A stretch of DNA of 64,000 nt from Pachyseris speciosa (Eukaryota > Cnidaria > Anthozoa > Scleractinia > Pachyseridae), in contig JAEMWC010000005.1 in NCBI GenBank assembly GCA_016490735.1, positions 955,001-1,019,000 of the forward strand. Direction: 5' to 3'. The position numbers and the translations under genes were made by a program. Below, piece by piece: positions 55,301 to 64,000 of the stretch. The notes below the pieces were generated by a model, which did no database searches, was not told the origin of the DNA, and saw nothing but the letters and a program-made list of their open reading frames with translations. Each line of letters starts with the position of its first letter. Position 1 is the first letter of the stretch.

Positions 55301-55383
55301 TTCTCGTCAGACGAGTCTTTATACGAAACGATGGCTTCGTGTTAAAAGGATTTTGAAAGACGAAAACTCACGCCAGAAGCCAT
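40345..55383 (-). CDS. EEF1G: Elongation factor 1-gamma, 9 exons
   Basis: Exons in gene order: 55383-55372, 55239-55093, 50334-50271, 49592-49450, 49207-49064, 43132-43003, 42475-42274, 41925-41628 and 40497-40345. They join in frame to 430 residues (human 437). EEF1G anchors the eEF1B nucleotide-exchange complex that recharges eEF1A in the cytoplasm. The first coding exon is only 12 nt (MASG). The GST-like N-domain opens [20 protein letters not shown]. The GST C-domain includes [20 protein letters not shown] and [21 protein letters not shown] Lys/Pro/Glu-rich linker fills exon 7. The conserved C-domain follows ([29 protein letters not shown]) and ends [14 protein letters not shown] lies just past the stop at about 40298. 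Introns 3 and 5 are long and full of nested elements. Confidence 0.97.
40543..40846. mobile_element. 304-bp TTAA-type MITE in EEF1G intron 8
   Basis: The ends TTAAGGTGATATGTTACACG and (complement) TTAAAGGTGGTGTTACACGA match, followed inward by AGC and ATTTTTAA. TTAA flanks both sides. Internal inverted words AACAACTTT and TGTTGC recur. It is non-coding. Confidence 0.8.
42798..42895 (+). mobile_element. Decayed retrozyme fragment in EEF1G intron 6
   Basis: GAAACAGCCATCCATGACTGCTAGCACTTGGGCTCA-like sequence (starting 42799) and GATTAAGGGGTTAAGGCC match the post-GAAA half of the 33.4-33.8 kb units in order. The hammerhead 5' half (CTGATGA and stem II) is absent, and a GT run interrupts the copy. 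It is a 5'-truncated or decayed relative. Confidence 0.65.
43271..43491. mobile_element. 221-bp foldback MITE in EEF1G intron 5
   Basis: AATTGAAGGGCTGAGGGC followed by TAAACTGCCTATGTGTA is mirrored by TACACATAGGCAGTTTACGC and CCTCAGCCCTTCAATT. The arms are about 40 bp and near-perfect. Confidence 0.85.
44335..44577. mobile_element. hAT-type MITE, second full copy
   Basis: AGGCCTTCCAAGGGG opens it and CTTGGAAGGCCT closes it. The interior (GGTGTCGCTTTGTTGCT, TTTTGGGAGAAGATTG) matches 16139-16385. Flanks CAGCCGAG and CAGCTGAA agree at 6 of 8 positions, a decayed 8-bp duplication. It is in EEF1G intron 5. Confidence 0.8.
44600..44777. repeat. CT-rich simple repeat
   Basis: An almost pure pyrimidine tract of repeated CCCTCTCCCCTTTCTCCCT-like units lies in EEF1G intron 5. 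Frames through it are repeat artefacts. Confidence 0.9.
44929..46567. mobile_element. 1.6-kb element with about 50-bp TIRs, no transposase
   Basis: The left end GTGACCCTCCACAAGAAAAC continues AGTCACTAAGGTGAACGCAC and GCACACGGCA. The right end is the complement with a few changes, closing GTGGAGGGTCAC. The interior has no recognisable transposase or other gene. Superfamily and target duplication are unclear. It is in EEF1G intron 5. Confidence 0.78.
46631..46772. repeat. Palindromic repeat, intact copy
   Basis: AAGAAGACATGTTTCGGATA through GTTTACAAGTGAGTG is mirrored by CACTCACTTGTAAAC through TATCCGAAACATGTCTTCTT, with about 14 nt between the arms. Part of a second copy follows (from about 46790) and is split by the element at 46814-48866; its other arm resumes at 48869-48950. 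Confidence 0.88.
46814..48866. mobile_element. 2.05-kb TA-type element with CG-rich subterminal arrays
   Basis: The ends CAGTACCGCCCAAAAGTAAG and (complement) the same are flanked by TA. Next to each end lies an array of words like GCGCGCGACGCGAATCGC and ATTCGCGTAGCGCG (46850-46925 and 48725-48838). Inside, a roughly 310-bp segment with CACGCCGGCACTCAATCGTA and ACATTTTCCTGGGCATATCT is duplicated (47460-47690 and 47760-47945). There is no transposase. It interrupts a palindromic repeat in EEF1G intron 5. Confidence 0.85.
48869..48950. repeat. Right arm of the interrupted palindromic repeat
   Basis: GTCACTCACCTGTAAACAAC through CATGTCTTCTTG matches 46708-46772. Together with about 46790-46811 it restores the pre-insertion repeat around a TATA-like linker. 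Confidence 0.8.
50765..51177. mobile_element. 413-bp MITE in EEF1G intron 2
   Basis: The left AGTGCCTATGAAGTCAAAAA is mirrored by TTTTTTACTTCATAGGCACT. The interior is non-coding. Confidence 0.7.
51448..51822. mobile_element. 375-bp foldback MITE with about 100-bp arms
   Basis: TTGCATCTACCTGTGAACGC, CCCAAAACAT, TTTTCAC(T/G)TGA and TTTGCCCGCCCAAATGTGAA are mirrored in order by the right half, which ends GCGTTCACGGGTAGATGCAA. It is in EEF1G intron 2. Confidence 0.85.
52474..52664. mobile_element. 190-bp MITE
   Basis: GGGCCCGGTTGTTCGAAAGC and (complement) GGGCCTGGTTGTTCGAATGC form the TIR, with GATTAA and TTAAT continuing inward. It abuts the next element. Confidence 0.7.
52665..54962. mobile_element. 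MITE split by a TA-type element
   Basis: GGCCTGCGTTTCTCAAAAGT at the left resembles the complement of the right end (CCAGGCGCGCGTTTCTCGAA). Removing the insertion at 52858-54724 leaves about 420 bp. Similar outer words (CCCGGTTATTCAAAAGCC at 52308 and GCTTTGAACAACTGAGCCC near 54985) suggest one more surrounding layer. Confidence 0.5.
52858..54724. mobile_element. 1.87-kb TA-type element, sister of 46814-48866
   Basis: The ends CAGTACCGCCTGAAAGTATT and complement are flanked by TA and share CAGTACCGCC-AAAGTA with the 46.8-kb element. Subterminal regions repeat CCGCGG(C/T)A-, CCTCGG- and TTCCCGCGG-type words on both sides (52885-53035 and 54555-54680). There is no transposase; a short exon-like frame at 53299-53601 is unrecognised. 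Confidence 0.82.
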
Positions 55384-55554
55384 TGCTTTGCTGGTGCAAG
55401 AAGAGGAAGACCGAGAGGGGATGGGTCCGACTTATGCTTGGTAACCGAGTCGGATGGCCTTCTTCCTCCTCCAAGATGGCGGCTTGGCGCGAGGGAAAAG
55501 AGACTTGAAAAGTGGCAAAATGTAGGTATTTTTTCACGTAGTTCTCAAGCAATC
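55384..55554. promoter_or_regulatory. Bidirectional EEF1G/CCNK promoter and 5' UTR region
   Basis: Only 171 bp separate the divergent start codons. Toward EEF1G, the minus strand has the pyrimidine-rich TCGGTCTTCCTCTTCTTGC just before its ATG, a possible 5' TOP element as expected for translation factors. Toward CCNK, CAAGATGGCGGC at about 55472 matches a YY1-type site common near transcription starts. Site roles are inferred from motif and position only. Confidence 0.7.
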
Positions 55555-57234
55555 ATGCCTAACTGGTACTTCAGCAAAGAGGGGTTGGTAAGGACACCAT
55601 CGAGATTAGATGGAATTGATTACATGACGGAAATACGTTACAGGAGAGAGGGAACCCGTTTCATAATGAGCTGTGGCAACAAAATGAGATTGTATCCTTT
55701 CTTCTTGATGCCCTTGTTGTACTTAGTGATATACGAGTTCTAGATCAGCTATAGAGGTTTTTTTTTCACGAGGCAGTATATATTTTTCGTACAACGCTCC
55801 CTTATTTTTGATAATTCGATTAGTATCTAGTGGCTTAGCTTATCAGAAAATATCAAAGCATTGAGGTATTTGACCCTATTATCGGACACCCAAAAAATAT
55901 TGTTTCCCATCTCTAAATAAAGACGAAAGGCTAATATTTTCGTCAACACAAAGAGTGCACTCATCATAAGGATTCTATCGACCGAGTCTTGGCTTCACCT
56001 TTCAAATAAGGAATGAAAAATAAAAAAATTTCACTTTTACCAACAGTAGTTAATGGCGTGTACCTTTGTGAACTATTTCCCTTGCATTCGGCTGCGTAAT
56101 CCCCAAATAATAAAAAAAGGGCACTGATATTCTTCCAACAGCTTCTTCGTAAACTTTGTCCTCCATTTTATTTCCCAGAAGACAGATTGACTCCATTTTG
56201 GGCTGTTTCCGCTGCCCAGCTCATATTGTAGGTTAACAAGCCTTCAGTCCTATTGTTGGATGGTAAGAAATATATAGAAAACATGCTGCGCGCGCCCGGT
56301 GCCAGTACAGGATTTTCCTGTGTTTCATTTTTTACTCAATAATGGGAAATCAAGCACTTGTTAGAGGTAAAAGGGGCCTTTTTATCAATTGATTTGTGTG
56401 TCTGAGAGCAAGGTCAGGCTGTCTGACAGTAGGTTTTCTGGATTAACCATCATGAAATAACGTATTGTGTGTAAATAGTCATTTAAAAGAAAGACAATTG
56501 AATAGGATTCCATCAAAAGTTCAGAAATTTACACCAGGAGAAGAAAAGGATTGGTATTAACACTGGTTTTTGTGCGGTAGTGATCAACTGTAAAGTGTCC
56601 GACAATAGGGTCAAATACCTTAAACTTAAGCCTACATAAGTTAGTTATTATCCAACTCAAACTTTTGTAACTTAAACTAGTAAAAAAAATCTGAGAGAGC
56701 TGAGAGAGTACAATCCTAAGAGCACATGTGTACAAGAAATTTTTACAGTGCAAATACTGCCAAACTGTTTTTTTTTTTTTTTTTTTTTTTGCACTATAAG
56801 ATTTATAAATGCAGTGGTGAGTGCTTGCCTTACACCAATTGCTGGTTTGCAAGTGACATCATGGCAACCATGTTAGGGGTCAAGAACAATGGCCTTTCTC
56901 TCAGCTGGGAACTAAATTCTATTTTTATGTAAATTTGTTGAAAAAATTTCTATGGTTTTGACCCCCAACATGGTCGCCCTGTCACATGGTTGCAAACCAA
57001 GAATGTGTCCCAGGTCCGATTCCTGGACTCAGTGTTATAAGTGCGCTGAGTTTGTTGGTTCTCTACTCTACTCTGAGACGTTTTTCTCCGGGTACTCCGG
57101 TTTTCCCCTCTCCCCAAAAACCAACATTTGATTTTATTCTACTTTATTTGGATTTGATTTAGTCTCCCCAATTAGTAAAGCATATACATGTATGCTTGGC
57201 TAGAAAGATTTGAAGCTTAAATAAAGTGATTGTT

Positions 57235-57277
<43 letters not shown>

Positions 57278-57330
57278 TTATTAAATATAAGAGAAGTTAA
57301 AGATATTGTGCATCAAATGGGAACTCGGAA

Positions 57331-57361
<31 letters not shown>

Positions 57362-57611
57362 CACGACCCTCCGTGATCTAGTCGGATGCTCTAACCACTG
57401 AGCTACTGGAGACTCTGTGGTGAGCAAGGGTGAAATGTGGGTATTGACTAGAACTGCATCACGCAGTTACATAGTCAAATTTGAAACGACAAATTTGACT
57501 ATGTAACTGCGTGATGCAGTTCTAGTCAATACCCACATTTCACCCTTGCTCACCACAGAGTCTCCAGTAGCTCAGTGGTTAGAGCATCCGACTAGATCAC
57601 GGAGGGTCGTG

Positions 57612-57642
<31 letters not shown>

Positions 57643-57680
57643 TTTCGAGTTCCCATTTGATGCACAATATCTTTAACTTC

Positions 57681-57748
<68 letters not shown>

Positions 57749-60156
57749 ATAGTATTGTTATTGTTATTATATTGTTATCATTATTATTAAACTAACTGTA
57801 CATAATACTATCTTGAGTTAAATAATTTGTTCTCATATTGCATGTTATTCAAACAGTATTAAGTACAGTTGGATATTCATGAATACCCATATGATGATAC
57901 AAGTAGCCAAGATATTTAATTTGGTATAAACATTTAGTTTCATTCAAGTTACTGACATCCTTAATAAGTTTCATTCCAGACGTTATGATACAATGGCCAC
58001 AGGTGCGGTGTACTTTCACAGGTTCTATATGGTGCAGTCTTTCAAGAACTTCCCACGCTGGGTACATCTTTAATAACTATTACATATTAGCCATCATTGA
58101 TAGCATTCTTAGTTACTGTACAGTTGACCCTTGACATATCAAAAACGAGGTTCTGTCAGTACTTATTTTGTGATTTGAAGGCTAGGATTCTAAGGGTTAG
58201 CTGATGACTTTTGCCAAAACTCAAGGAACAGAAACAAAAAGGCTCTGATTCATGATTGATTTCTTTTGGTTTTGAGTTGGTCCAGTTTTGTGCAAAAGTC
58301 ATACGCTAATTTTCTGAGTCATGGCCTTTAAATCACGTAATAAGTGCAGAACGCTTGTTCTGATGCCATAACCAGTCTGTATGCCAAAGTAGAATGAACT
58401 TAGAGAGATTTGGATTTTAAGGCCAAAAAGCAATATATGCCTCTTTTGCGGGAAGCTCTTCAAATGTTAGAAATGAATCACTGTAAACTAAGGAAATTTA
58501 TGTACTTAATTTGCCGTTACATGCTGATTTTCAGCAAGGAAGCATTTTTCATCACGATTTTTGTGGAAATTTCTACAAATCCCACAATTTGTCATTATAA
58601 TCATTATTTTCAAACAACTGCCCCTCTTTTTATGTAAACATGACTGAAATATAATAATTATATAATTACCCACACAGTCAAGTCAATTAATATTGTTCCA
58701 TGTTCTCATTTAATTTCTCTTTGGTTTTTTTCTCCTGAATAATACTTTGTGCAGGTCACCAGTGCTGCTTGCTTGTTTCTTGCTGGCAAGGTAGAAGAAA
58801 CACCCAAAAAATGCAGAGATATAATCAAAACAGCAAGAATCCTCTTGACAGATGCTCAATTTGAAGTGTTTGGAGAGGACCCTAAAGTAATTTTTTTCTT
58901 AATTTTATTTAGTTGATTGAGTTCAAATGTTTATATCATGATAACAACATGAAATTGCTTGCTTAGTTAGGGCTGTCATTATAAAGGGTTGGATGCTAGG
59001 GCATTTTCTGAAATATTTTGCATATTAAGTGCCCCACAGTTTCAGTTTTAGTTTTCAGTTTATTTTGCTGCTTATTGTTATTTTAAACTACAAAATAAAT
59101 ATATATTAAACTGCAAGAGAATAAGATATTAAATAATCAATAAAAGAAAAGCATTAGGCGAGGATGCCCATATAGAAACCATTAGGGCTTATTCGGGCTA
59201 CAGGCACCTCAAGAAAAGTACAACTATAAAATGATAATTTAGGCATCTTATTTAATTTGTAAACACATTTAGGTTAAAAAGCAAGAACACAAACAAACAA
59301 ACAAACAAAATAAACAAAATAAGGGGAAGTCAGCTCAGGACGAAAGTTTTTAATTCAGACTTAAACTGAGAAAAACTGTTGGTATTCTGAATTTCTGTCT
59401 TGAAAGAATTAAACAATTTAGGTCCTTGAAAGTGTATTGCAAACTGTTGGATAATTGCAGTTGGATATATGCCCCACATACTTTAACAGAACACACCAAC
59501 ATAATTGACTTTACCACAGTGACCAAAATCCTTGCCTACTTTTTTTAGGTATCCCTACTGGCGTAAAAAGTCAGTGATGGCCCTGCTGCTTTCAGGTTTT
59601 TTTTTTTCAGGATTCCACATGTGAAACTGTGCTCTGTTAAAATTTCATATTTCTTTCTCGATTTACCAGGAGGAAGTGATGATGTACGAAAGAGTCCTGT
59701 TGCAAACCATCAAATTTGATTTACAAGTGGAACATCCATATCCCAGCCTTCTGAAGTTTGGCAAAGCACTGAAAGGTAATCCACAAACTGGGCACTAAGG
59801 TTAAGGCCCATACTTACATGGATAAAACATTAATCACAAGTGTCGCGATCAGAGGGATTCAAAATTTGACTAATCATGAGCACACATACATGTAACATTC
59901 TTGAGGTGACTGCACAAGATTGAACTTTTCCTTTCCGCTTTATTTTGGGATATGGACCTGTGAGGATTTGATCAGTGATACAGGGCTACCAATCTCAAGC
60001 CTTGCGTTGAGGCTTTAAGCAAGTTTAAAAACTTAAGGTATTCACCTGACATTTATTCAACCTAGCAAGTGAATTTCCCCCATCTGTGTTCATTGCAGGT
60101 GATCGTGCAAAGATAAACAAGCTGGTTCAAATGGCGTGGACATTTTCAAATGACAG
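55555..60156 (+). CDS. CCNK: Cyclin K, first five coding exons (partial)
   Basis: Exons: 55555-55691, 57980-58061, 58755-58886, 59670-59775 and 60099-60156. They join in frame for 171 full codons, with the last codon split at the donor. Cyclin K activates CDK12 and CDK13, which phosphorylate the RNA polymerase II tail in the nucleus. The start [20 protein letters not shown] and [10 protein letters not shown] match the family N-terminus. The cyclin box follows: [55 protein letters not shown] and [11 protein letters not shown]. The first donor (GTATCC) is weak but required by frame and by alignment of LRYDTMATG. The next exon, expected to begin like SLCTTLSLQWEPE, was not found before 64000, so it lies beyond a long intron. 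The gene is divergent from EEF1G. Confidence 0.94.
55861..56623. mobile_element. 763-bp TIR element in CCNK intron 1
   Basis: GAGGTATTTGACCCTATTAT and CGGACAC at the left are mirrored by GTGTCCGACAATAGGGTCAA and ATACCTT at the right (27 bp). TTGA at the left and TTAA at the right suggest a decayed TTAA target. There is no transposase. Confidence 0.75.
56836..56998. mobile_element. About 160-bp MITE with about 55-bp imperfect TIRs
   Basis: TTGCTGGTTTGCAA, GTGACATCATGGCAACCATG and TTAGGGGTCAAGAAC are mirrored by the right half, ending TGGTTGCAAACCAAGAA. It is in CCNK intron 1, just before the SINE at 57005. Confidence 0.7.
57005..57285 (+). mobile_element. SINE with (ATT)n tail
   Basis: The head has GGTCCGATTCCTGG (B-box-like). 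The body has GAGTTTGTTGGTTCTCTACT, TTTTTCTCCGGGTACTCCGG and CCCAACATTTG-like words as in the 36.7-kb copy. The tail is ATT repeats at 57232-57283. Confidence 0.72.
57293..57680. repeat. 388-bp palindrome carrying a tRNA-like module in each arm
   Basis: The arms of about 190 bp match almost perfectly around a 6-nt centre (AAACGA). Each has a tRNA-like segment: plus 57561-57633 and minus 57412-57340. Each shows A-box TAGCTCAGTGGTTAGAGCA, B-box GGTTCAAATCC, a near-complete acceptor stem (TCTCCAG with CTGGGGC, one mismatch) and a 5-bp T stem. The anticodon arm is irregular. A T run follows each copy, like a Pol III stop. The palindrome sits between ATT microsatellites in CCNK intron 1. Confidence 0.88.
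57681..57790. repeat. (ATT)n and (AGT)n microsatellites
   Basis: An ATT run passes into an AGT run and then mixed ATT/GTT triplets, directly after the palindrome. Confidence 0.9.
58180..58462. repeat. Dispersed repeat family member 2
   Basis: It aligns with 38790-39085 (TGATTTCTTTTGGTTTTGAG, GCAAAAGTCATACGCTAATTT, GGATTTTAAGGCCAAAAAG). It is in CCNK intron 2. Confidence 0.7.
59036..59520 (-). mobile_element. LINE 3' end fragment (CR1/L2-like tail)
   Basis: On the minus strand the region ends AATAAACTGAAAACTAAAAC then TGAAACTG, the same kind of tail as at 39277-39299. Upstream there is only decayed non-coding sequence with an ACAA run (59289-59320). It is in CCNK intron 3. Confidence 0.45.
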
Positions 60157-63100
60157 GTTTGTCAATTCTACTTAGAAGCCTGAAGAATAGAATGATGCTA
60201 TTTCTGGCTTTAGCTAATTCGCCCATCAAAAAGAAGTATTGCAATGTTGTTACAGGAGGCAGCGTGTGGTTGATTGGTTTGTGCTTTGGATGAGTAGAAT
60301 AAAAGACTCAACTGGGGTTTTTAATCATGTTGCATTTAATTTAGATCATTTGGCATGGAATCACTGAAACCTGCTTATAATCATGAAATGTTAAGTAACA
60401 GTTCGCGTAATAACTAGGCAGCCTCGTTGCAAAATCAATTTAAAGGCGCGAACTATTAATTTTTAATTTCAATTAAATCGATGCTTCTCATTGGCCAATA
60501 TCAAAAAAACTCGGAAAAAAAAAAAAAACAAAACAAAGGAAAATGTGAAAAAAAGCCTTTTTTGGAGCTAGTCTTTCCCATACCCCTATGTTCTGTCTCT
60601 TGGCCAGATTTGGCTGTTGTTCTATGCGCCAATCAAAAGTTAGAGACAAAAATGTGTTCAACCACGTGCGACGCCATTATTGCTCTCATGATCAAGAGAT
60701 ATTGTACTGGCAATCTGAAGCAAAATTCTACATTTTATAAATATCAAATCTATATATCAGAGGTTTTTCAGAGTTTTGTGTTATATTTGCATCAGTTGAA
60801 TAGTATTTTATTGTTGGTAAACCGTCTTGAATGCCCTTTAAGAAGCTTTGTTGTCTGTGGATTGGGGGTCACGGAGATGCCAGGGACGGTCAAACAGTTG
60901 TTAAACGTAGCTTTATACCCCAAAGAAAAGTTCTACAGTACAGGAAAGTGGAGTTCCTCTGGACACAAAGAACGGAAAAGAAAAATTTGTATTTTATGCC
61001 GGGAAAGAATTCGGCTTTAAAAAGGCAGGGCTTGAAAAATGCGTGTACTGGAATGTTTCACTGAGTAGGTTTGAAATACATTTTTTACATCCAGTATTCT
61101 CGTTTGTGAATCGCTCGCCTTTGAAAACATTTGTGTCAAGGAATGTAGTTTACAGTGTATGATAATTCCAGCCGTAAACGTGATAGTTTGGTTGTGGTTA
61201 TTAGCTTTTTCAATGAATTCCGTGACTTCATCTTTGTGTTTTTGTTGAAATTGAAGCGTCAATATATAGTAATAACTACCATTTCCAGTGGGTTTTTAGC
61301 GCCTCCGGCATCAAGAATCTGTTTCTACCACCGCCATAAAGATAATGGGAATAGCGACTGCCATCTTGTCACTGTCTTCTTCCTGATAAAGCCATGCTAG
61401 ATATAAAGAGCACAAAACAATCCGGCAAAAGATCACAACCTCGACAGCCCGTGTGGTATATTTTTATCAAAGACCTTCTCACGGCGTAAAAATGGTCTAG
61501 AACTTGAAATCAGCGGAGTTTGATGTGGTGGATATTGCTTCTGATTTTGGGCTTTTAGAAGACTTCTTTTGAAATGAAAAATGCTTAGAAAAAACTTGAA
61601 TGGACGTGGCAGTTATTCGTTATTTGTTTTGTTACACTATTTCTTGGCGGAAATTTGCATGCTTGGCGCGTAAGCGTCAGTGTTTCCATCACTGGTTGAC
61701 AGTTCCTTTGAGAAACCGGAGCGAAAAGGTTGCTGATTGATGTATTACTGTGCTGATGATGTTGTAATCTGGTATAAATTCAAATCTTAGCCTTTTGGCA
61801 CATGGAGGTGTTGTAATTTTCAAATATGTTATATTTAATAAATGTAATGAATACATTTCGAAATAAAAAGTTTTTCGAGTGGATTATAAACTATCTTCTT
61901 TCAATTTCAAAATTCAAAATTCGCACTTTTTGCGTATGGGCCAATAAGATCTCCCAGATTTAATTTGATTAGAGTAATTCACACTTGAAAATAACTGACG
62001 CTATTGCAGCGGCCTATTGTTCTTTTGCCTAGTTCTTACACAGACCATTACTTAATATGAAAAATGTAAGATGCTTTGCTTATAGTTGAACTGCAAAAAG
62101 CTAACTCCAAGCAGGTTTCCAGCTGCAGGCACTCTACTAAAATAATAATAATTTACCGGTAATAATAATAATAATTAAATAACAATATATAATTATAATA
62201 AGAACCTTCCCAGAATTCTTTGCAGCTGGAAAATCGTCAATCCCAAATAACTTGGTCAGTTTGAGGGCAGCAAGACCCCCACGTTGTCTAGAAATAAGTC
62301 TTACCATAAACTAATTATTGTACAAGACTAAGGGCGATGACGTCATTGGTCACGTGACTTTTCTCACAAGTGCGTTTTTGCTCACTGTGACGAAGTTATT
62401 TTGTTATTGCAAAAGCAGTCAACGTGGTTTGAAGCATAATGGTGTGAGCCATTTCGGACTGCCCGGGTACCGAACAAAATATAAATATTAAGGGAGGTAT
62501 ATACAATTTTCAATAAGTGGGAGTCTGGGTACAAGTGCTATCTCGCGTTGCATTAAACGCGAGGAAACAAAAATTTGGATATTGGTAGATATTTTTATGA
62601 AATATACATTTTTGTCATTTTTAATGCTGTGACGTCATCGGTCACGTGACCAGAACGGACCGAAGTTTAATATTCGCTCTACAAGTTTACTAGAACCTTT
62701 CTCCAAGAATATTTTTAAGCGAAGTTGTAGTTTAATAAATAGTGTTTTAGAAAATGGCCATGATTACTTTTTCCTAAGAAAGTGCGGCAGTAGAAAATCT
62801 AACTGAAAAGTTTGTCAGCTTCCTGCTCAACGACCATTTGAGGTAGGAACAAAAGAAAATTTTGCCTAAGGCTTGAGAGTATGCTCTTTATGATGGCGTT
62901 GTCAGTTTCTTCTAATTTCAATTGCTTTTGGCGATGATCGATGTTTAAGATTTTTTTCAGAGGAGAGGGCCTGGAGGAAAGAACGAAAACGAGGCTATAC
63001 TTTCGCGCGCTTTTTGTTCACTGCGACGCCGCGCCACAAAAGGTTAGCTAGAAAAAAAAAATTCCAAGGACTGGACAACAGACTGGACTTGCATTTTCTT

Positions 63101-64000
63101 TAAACGGAACTTTTGACGACTTTTTTAATAATTTTTTTTTATGGCTGTTGTCTGCTCAGGGACAATGTATACCTGAGAAGGTAAGTTGATACAGATAGTT
63201 GTTGCTGTTTGTTAAAAAAACAAAACAAAAAAAAGCGCGTTTGTGGTACACTTAAATGCACTTCCCACCTAAAAAGTGTTGTTTAATTCTTGAAATTATA
63301 AAACTTAAACTAGAAGTTGCAGCAATGCGAATGAAATCAAATTAATGCTAACATTAAATGAAACAATTTAAGTTGCTTAAGGCAACCGATGCAAGCTCAG
63401 TAATTTTACTAAATACGATATTTGAAGGTTAAAAACGTATCTTAAACAGTGACGGAATAAATGATTACTTTATTTTCAACCGGAACTTAAAACGTTACCT
63501 TCATTCGCACAGACATCAAAACTTTATTTTATACTGTCCATGAACTAAATTCCCTATTACAATTATAACAAAGTGTACAATAAAGCCATTATTCAAAGTA
63601 TTGGCCTAAGAAAAATAAACAAATACTGGAACAGTTCGTGCTTTCAAATGGATTACCCAAATGAATTACACGATTCCGACACATAAGTCTAATTTGAGTG
63701 GCGAAACATTTTGTTGTATCTGAAAAATTACTGTACTACACAAAACGTTTTCACAGAGGTTGTAATGCATGGGGGTTCACATAATTTAATTCAATTTTAT
63801 AAAGCTAAAAATTGTATGTCAAAGATTCAGCAGAAACAGAGAAAAGTTTTAAAATCATGGCTGTTTGTGCAAGTTCGTGTACGTACGCGCTAAACGCGGA
63901 AAGTACCTAAGCTTAATAACTCTGAAGAAGTCAAGTACTTAAGTTTATGTCAAAACCGACCAAGAACCAGTCGAAAAAAAACAAAGCAAATAATTGTTTT
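60157..64000. other. CCNK intron 5 (continues past window)
   Basis: No cyclin K exon is recognised here. A 179-residue plus-strand frame at 60481-61020 resembles nothing known. The Penelope-like fragment at 61020-61400 is the only identified element. TGACGTCAT with CACGTGAC occurs twice (about 62338 and 62632). Confidence 0.55.
61020..61400 (-). pseudogene. Penelope-like reverse transcriptase fragment
   Basis: Across frames on the minus strand: KMAVAIPIIFMAVVETDS, then a YYYID remnant of the catalytic box. EVTEFIEKANNHNQTITFTA follows, then FLDTNVFKGERFTNE and ILDVK. These follow the same order as the 39.3-40.2 kb fragment ([39 protein letters not shown]). It is short, frameshifted and dead. 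Confidence 0.7.

Noticed and set aside
57340..57633. Two functional tRNA genes
   Set aside because: The boxes and T stem are good but the acceptor has a terminal mismatch and the anticodon arm is irregular; the context is a repeat palindrome.
60481..61020. 179-residue plus-strand frame
   Set aside because: No family resemblance, no splice context matching cyclin K, and low-complexity lysine start; the next CCNK exon would have a known sequence that is absent.

Overview
The window is animal nuclear DNA: intron-split genes with GT/AG junctions, low gene density, many microsatellites and many nested transposable elements. The proteins match families conserved across animals, and the repeats resemble those of anthozoans (stony corals and sea anemones): tRNA-headed SINEs with (ATT)n tails, Penelope-like fragments, hammerhead repeats, hAT/Harbinger/ISL2EU remnants and many foldback MITEs. 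A coral-like cnidarian is my inference; no species can be read from the sequence.

Genes, left to right. (1) The last exon of POLE2 (+), DNA polymerase epsilon subunit 2, 788-1984. (2) A complete five-exon PLEKHB/evectin-like PH-domain gene (+), 4781-12338, whose 5.3-kb last intron carries a 2.6-kb transposon containing two satellite arrays. (3) A complete four-exon THUMPD3 (-), 19809-14451, a tRNA guanine-N2 methyltransferase, tail-to-tail with gene 2. (4) A transposon-rich stretch without host genes, about 19.9-40.3 kb: a broken ISL2EU-type element (THAP/DDE transposase plus YqaJ nuclease), two hAT elements, a Penelope-like fragment, and a retrozyme-like insertion with two intact hammerhead ribozyme motifs. 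(5) A complete nine-exon EEF1G (-), 55383-40345, with introns full of nested elements. (6) The first five coding exons of cyclin K, CCNK (+), from 55555, head-to-head with EEF1G across 171 bp; the gene runs off the right edge.

I checked that the spliced exons of genes 2, 3 and 5 keep frame from start to stop (329, 452 and 430 residues), and that the five CCNK exons keep frame (171 full codons). The genes are unrelated housekeeping functions: replication, membrane PH adaptor, tRNA modification, translation elongation and transcription-linked cyclin. The only likely functional coupling is the shared EEF1G/CCNK promoter region.

The most notable observation is at 33361-33802. Two hammerhead motifs lie head-to-head in a near-perfect inverted repeat. 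Each has the full conserved core, a 4-bp stem II, a minimal 2-bp stem III, a GUC cleavage triplet and a long stem I. The insertion is flanked by a 17-bp direct repeat, so it looks like a retrotransposed self-cleaving RNA. A decayed relative sits at 42.8 kb, and two Penelope-like fragments are in the same window.
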